Assembly (NCBI RefSeq): GCF_048128805.1
Contig: NC_136003.1
Location: 27,496,885 to 27,560,884 of the forward strand
Origin: Centroberyx gerrardi
Lineage: Eukaryota; Chordata; Actinopteri; Beryciformes; Berycidae
DNA length: 64,000 nt
Reading direction: 5' to 3'
Both the position numbers and the translations under genes were made by a program. Shown piece after piece: positions 61,107 to 64,000 of this stretch. The notes beneath the pieces are model-generated. The model was not told the origin of the DNA. It ran no database searches and saw only the letters and a program-made list of their open reading frames with translations. Numbering within the stretch: the first letter of the stretch is position 1; each line of letters begins with the position of its first letter.

Positions 61107-64000
61107 CATGCGTGCGTAACATGAAGAGCACCAAACTGCTGGCAGTGCGAGGGAGTGATCTCACCGTGTCGTCATCAGTGCAGTTTATTTTTTGTCGCGG
61201 GGTTATGTTGATGTGAGCCGGGAGCTCCCCCCGTCTCTCTCCACAGCAGTTTCCATTCTAAATTTGGTGAGGGGCTATCAGGACGCAGCGGCACACCTCC
61301 GCCACGCGCGCTCCGAAAGGCCGAGGAAGGGCGGCTTCATTCATGTCTTGGTTCGAATGAAGCCACCTAGGAGCTTCCCACAGCTGTGAGCTCACAGCAC
61401 AGGAATCTCAGCCGCACGGCTCCAGTTTCCTGTTTCCAGTTGGCAGACCCGCCGGGCGCTTGGCCGCCCCACCGCCGGTTACTACAGGCTCTCTGCCTCG
61501 TCAGGCCGCCTGAGAGACAGTCTGGCATCGAAAAAGACCGTCCACAGTATATCTGGGGAGTCTGGTTTAGAGTTCCTACCTGCAGCTTTTGGTTTTAATC
61601 TGGTGGTAATGGTTAAGTTGTTTTATCTGATCATGTGTCTAATATTTCGGCAGAAAAAATGTGTCCAAAGCACTCTTCCCATGCAAAAAGTAAAGAGCCT
61701 TTATTATTTATTGGCTAATGCATAGCATGCACGCGTTTAAAACTGGAAAAAAAAAAATGTTTAAACAGCACCGACGCATTGCGGCACGTACATAGCCTTC
61801 CTCAGGGTGCCTAATATTTTGGACATAGATATAAGATGCTGCATATAATATGTCTGTTATATCTGTTGGCAATGGCTATTCCTACTGATTATTGACCAAA
61901 AAGCGTTTAGTGGATCTGGTTGTATTTGAATAATGGCTGTGAATGCAGAGCCGACACACTTCTCCAGTCTTGGCAGATGTGAGCCAGGCCCGATGCAGCA
62001 GGCTGCCGTTGTACCATCAAACACATCAGTGCTGCAGCACAGACTGTCCCGCGCTGCTGGGTGACATCAGCATCTAATTCAGGCAGAGAGGTGCTTCCTC
62101 CTCTCAGCAGAGCGGCCGGATGGATAGATAGATAGATACAGGATTCTGCCAGTGGCACCGGCAGCCTCCTGAACCACTTCATTAGCATCGCTTCTCTTTC
62201 CTCTGGTTTGTAATGGATGTGGAGGGGAGGTCGTCGGTGAGGGATTTGGCAGAAGCGGTCGTGTAAGGCATGCAGAGCCACGCTCCGGTCCTGTGGGGTT
62301 AGGAATGACAACATGCAACTTCCAGAGCTGAAGGCGTCTTGTTGCGGCGTGCTGTGCAGGTGAAAACATGCCCAGAGGTGATGAGGCCGCTTGGTATTCC
62401 TAAGGGAAACAGATATGCACCGGCTTATTTTGGGCATTGGTTTTTAAATCCAGTATGGAACTTGGAAAGTGAGAAAGGAACTGGCTTTTAAAAAATCCAA
62501 GTCCAGGCTCTCCCATGGGCTTGAAAGTTAAAAAGCCTTCCATGTCATTGGCTACATTTATATGCATGGCTGTACTCCAGTTAAGGTCTTAAGGCCAATT
62601 GTGCTGTGTTCAGCATTTACTGAGTTTGAGTATGATGAAAGGTTTTCACCAATATTGTAGCTGATTCATGGACCAAAGATTACCTGCAGCTCTAAAACAC
62701 CTTGTTCAGAAATCCATTTTGGATGCTCCTCTGTCTTAAGCAATTAATTGCAGCCTCTGTGATTTGGAAATTGCAGAAGTTCATATTTCGATTAATTGTT
62801 CAGCTCTAATTTGTATGACACCTCATCTCTGAATTCTAAAGACTACCAGATGTCACTGAATTTGCGGCAAGAAATATCTCAGAACGTGAGTTTCAGAGAA
62901 TGTAAACAGTACTACTGTTATTACTTGCGTGTTAACAAGCACATCTAGCATTTCACTGGTCTACATGCAGAATCAATAACGCACAGCTATAAGTGCTCGC
63001 ACCGCCATAGACACCTATGGCGTAGCAATGGCGGCACTTCGACACAGAAGTATAAAAAGGCCTTTATGTATGTAAATGTAGCCACTGTGTGTCCAACATG
63101 CTGATAAAGCCATAGACCAATACTTACAGATGTTTTTTTTTTTTTTATATCTCAGCCCTCAGTTAAAGGCTTTTTAACTTTCAAACCAACATAAATGCCT
63201 GGACTTGGATTTTTTTTATGCCACAAAAACACATAATCATGGTCATAATATTTCCTTTCTTTTTGTTTCAAGTACAATTCCTCTCCAAGAGCACATGTGG
63301 TTGTTTGAGACATCTGAAGCGCTCTGCCTCCTGGTATCGTTCCTCTTTGAAATCCAGTAAGGATTTTTTGAGTTGTGTTTGCTTTTGTTTTTAAATGTCT
63401 TTTTTTTTTTCTGTTTTCTGTTTAATCCACAGCCAGAGAGAATAGACCCCAGTGCGTCCAGGCAAGGCTACGACGTGCGATCAGATGTATGGAGTTTGGG
63501 AATCACACTGGTGAGTTCATGGCATCTAATGCTGTCTTGACTCTGACGGTAAAAAAAAAAAAAAAAATAGATACCAGCTTCACACACTATCAGGATATCT
63601 GCGGATCTGTATAAAGTGTGAAAAAGCATTAAATGATCTAAATTTAAGGCCTTAAAAAAGTATTAAAATGCCTTAATATTGTCAGAAGTCCTATTTTTTT
63701 CACCATGTTATGAAGATTTGTTTTCAGTTTATTTTCATTTTGAAATTAAATAAGGATTATAACACAATATGCCAAACATGTTTTGTGTTCCTCACGTATG
63801 CTTTAATAAACACAGTTGGGCATCATGTGCCTGTATATTTAATTTCTTGGTGTTTTTCTTACACTTCATCTTACACTACTGCTCTTCATTAGCTGTGTTC
63901 AATCGGAAGTAGTCAGTTTTTGCACGTTTTTTTGTTTATTTTGGTTGTTAAATTGTCCCTCAATCCAGTTCCAGGTAACATTTAAAGCGTCTTCTGCAGA
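52906..64000 (+). CDS. map2k4: MAP2K4 (MKK4), dual-specificity MAP kinase kinase, 3' end outside window
   Basis: MKK4 phosphorylates JNK and p38 in stress signalling. Exons seen: 52906-53035, 57813-57915, 58112-58286, 58559-58678, 58813-58932, 59029-59080, 59183-59310 and 63433-63510 (906 nt, 302 codons); about 100 C-terminal residues should follow beyond 64000. The start MATPSPNNS resembles human MAAPSPS and is followed by a Ser/Asn/His-rich stretch with four consecutive His. The docking region [14 protein letters not shown] continues into [16 protein letters not shown]. Kinase motifs are intact: glycine loop GRGAYGSV, lysine in IMAVK, HRDIKPSN, DFGISG, activation-loop SIAKT carrying the two phospho-acceptors, and PERID. 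Introns 1 (4.8 kb) and 7 (4.1 kb) hold nearly all the transposon load. Teleosts can carry two map2k4 copies; which one this is cannot be told. Confidence 0.95.
53333..53733. mobile_element. CCATTCAAAA...TTTTTGAATGG MITE in map2k4 intron 1
   Basis: The left end GCCAAACTCCATTCAAAAG and the right end TTTTTGAATGGAATTAGGCC are inverted relatives. The internal words TTCAATTCGGCATACATCCA and GCCGAATTTATTA are shared with the sco1 intron 1 copies. An (AT)n tract at 53553-53608 lies inside. Confidence 0.65.
53553..53608. repeat. (AT)n microsatellite
   Basis: The tract is almost pure AT, with one interruption (ATGTATAA). Confidence 0.95.
55582..56332. mobile_element. Outer element of a nested transposon pair in map2k4 intron 1
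   Basis: The ends TAGGCTTGTGCCG and CGGCACAAGCCTA are perfect inverses. The span includes a complete younger element (55918-56300). I could not see a target duplication, and the interior is non-coding. Confidence 0.6.
55918..56300. mobile_element. hAT-type MITE with perfect 8-bp target duplication, nested
   Basis: The ends TAGGGCTGGGCGATA and ATTGCCCAGCCCTA are inverted repeats. TTTGTGTG flanks both sides (55910-55917 and 56301-56308). The 383-bp body is rich in ATATCGTGATAT words and is non-coding. Confidence 0.85.
57236..57300 (+). repeat. Dispersed SINE/MITE-like repeat end
   Basis: TCATTTAGCAGACGCTTTTG and CCAAAGCGACTTACAATAAG form a motif very common in fish genomes. Related copies are at 43566 and 49895. 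Confidence 0.6.
58059..58094 (+). repeat. (CT)n(AC)n microsatellite before map2k4 exon 3
   Basis: The tract lies 17-52 bp upstream of the exon 3 acceptor and so overlaps the region where branch point and pyrimidine tract are expected. Confidence 0.9.
59370..60065. mobile_element. TTAA-flanked element with about 160-bp inverted arms in map2k4 intron 7
   Basis: The left arm starts TTAAAGGAATACAC and the right arm ends GTATCCCTTTAA. The arms match in inverted orientation over words such as GAGAACATA, AAAATCATC, GTAGATCATT, CCATGCTAACACTTA and CACTATGTT. It is non-coding and resembles the 49270 element in its first bases. Confidence 0.75.
60527..60906. mobile_element. TTAA-flanked MITE-like element, map2k4 intron 7
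   Basis: It begins TTAAAGGTCCAGTAGATG and ends TCTCGTTGCCCCTTTAA. Only the first seven bases match the inverted end clearly, so this call is tentative. Confidence 0.35.
61075..61103 (+). repeat. (TG)n microsatellite
   Basis: About 14 TG units are followed by TATGCATGCGTGCG. Confidence 0.95.
61688..61815 (-). repeat. Inverted copy of the CTGAGGAAGGC...GCGTC...AATAAAGG motif
   Basis: Read on the minus strand it gives CTGAGGAAGGCTATG, then GCCGCAATGCGTCGG, then AATAAATAATAAAGGC. This is the same order of elements as at 41990 and 42740. Confidence 0.45.
62121..62139 (+). repeat. Short (GATA)n tract
   Basis: About four GATA units lie within map2k4 intron 7. Confidence 0.9.

Noticed and set aside
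61192-61598. Two short GC-rich open frames in map2k4 intron 7
   Set aside because: They have no similarity to known proteins that I recognise, they overlap in different frames and lack splice context; retained only as unexplained GC-rich DNA.
61907-62437. A 176-codon open frame on the minus strand in map2k4 intron 7
   Set aside because: No recognisable domain, composition typical of antisense GC-rich DNA, a GATA repeat inside it, and no supporting exon structure.

Overview
This is vertebrate nuclear DNA, almost certainly from a teleost fish and most likely a percomorph. The evidence is intron-rich genes with short introns (often 80-400 bp), fish-type transposon remnants in nearly every larger intron, and proteins that read as fish versions of sarcomeric myosin heavy chain (MYH), SCO1, TMEM220 and MAP2K4. 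The species cannot be named from the sequence.

Layout: (1) 471-3657, + strand: the last seven coding exons of a fast skeletal MYH whose 5' part lies outside the window. (2) 4812-18188, - strand: a complete MYH with 39 coding exons (1,947 aa), convergent with the first. (3) 18996-26035: an intergenic stretch rich in transposon fragments, holding a 1.27-kb minisatellite made of about 115 copies of an 11-bp unit. (4) 26036-40271, - strand: a second complete MYH with 38 coding exons (1,933 aa), in tandem with (2). (5) 40560-44601: intergenic DNA with no gene I can support. (6) 44602-48069, - strand: sco1, a mitochondrial copper chaperone. (7) 48902-51714, - strand: tmem220. (8) 52906 to beyond the right edge, + strand: map2k4, present to the kinase exon ending at 63510.

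This is the fish counterpart of the skeletal MYH - SCO1 - TMEM220 - MAP2K4 synteny of human 17p13-p12. ADPRM, PIRT, SHISA6, DNAH9 and ZNF18, which lie between these genes in human, are absent here. Both complete MYH reading frames were assembled exon by exon; exon lengths match the conserved skeletal MYH pattern and the totals are divisible by three, so both appear functional. The MYHs are thick-filament motors. SCO1 (respiratory-chain copper delivery) and MAP2K4 (stress MAP kinase cascade) are neighbours by conserved synteny, not members of one pathway.

I found no convincing undescribed gene system. The best second-look items are: the higher-order minisatellite; transposon copies ending within about 12 bp of 5' splice sites in three introns; near-identical exon tracts shared by the MYH paralogs (candidate gene conversion); loss of the last intron in the second complete MYH; nested MITEs in map2k4 intron 1; and the inverted orientation of the first MYH.
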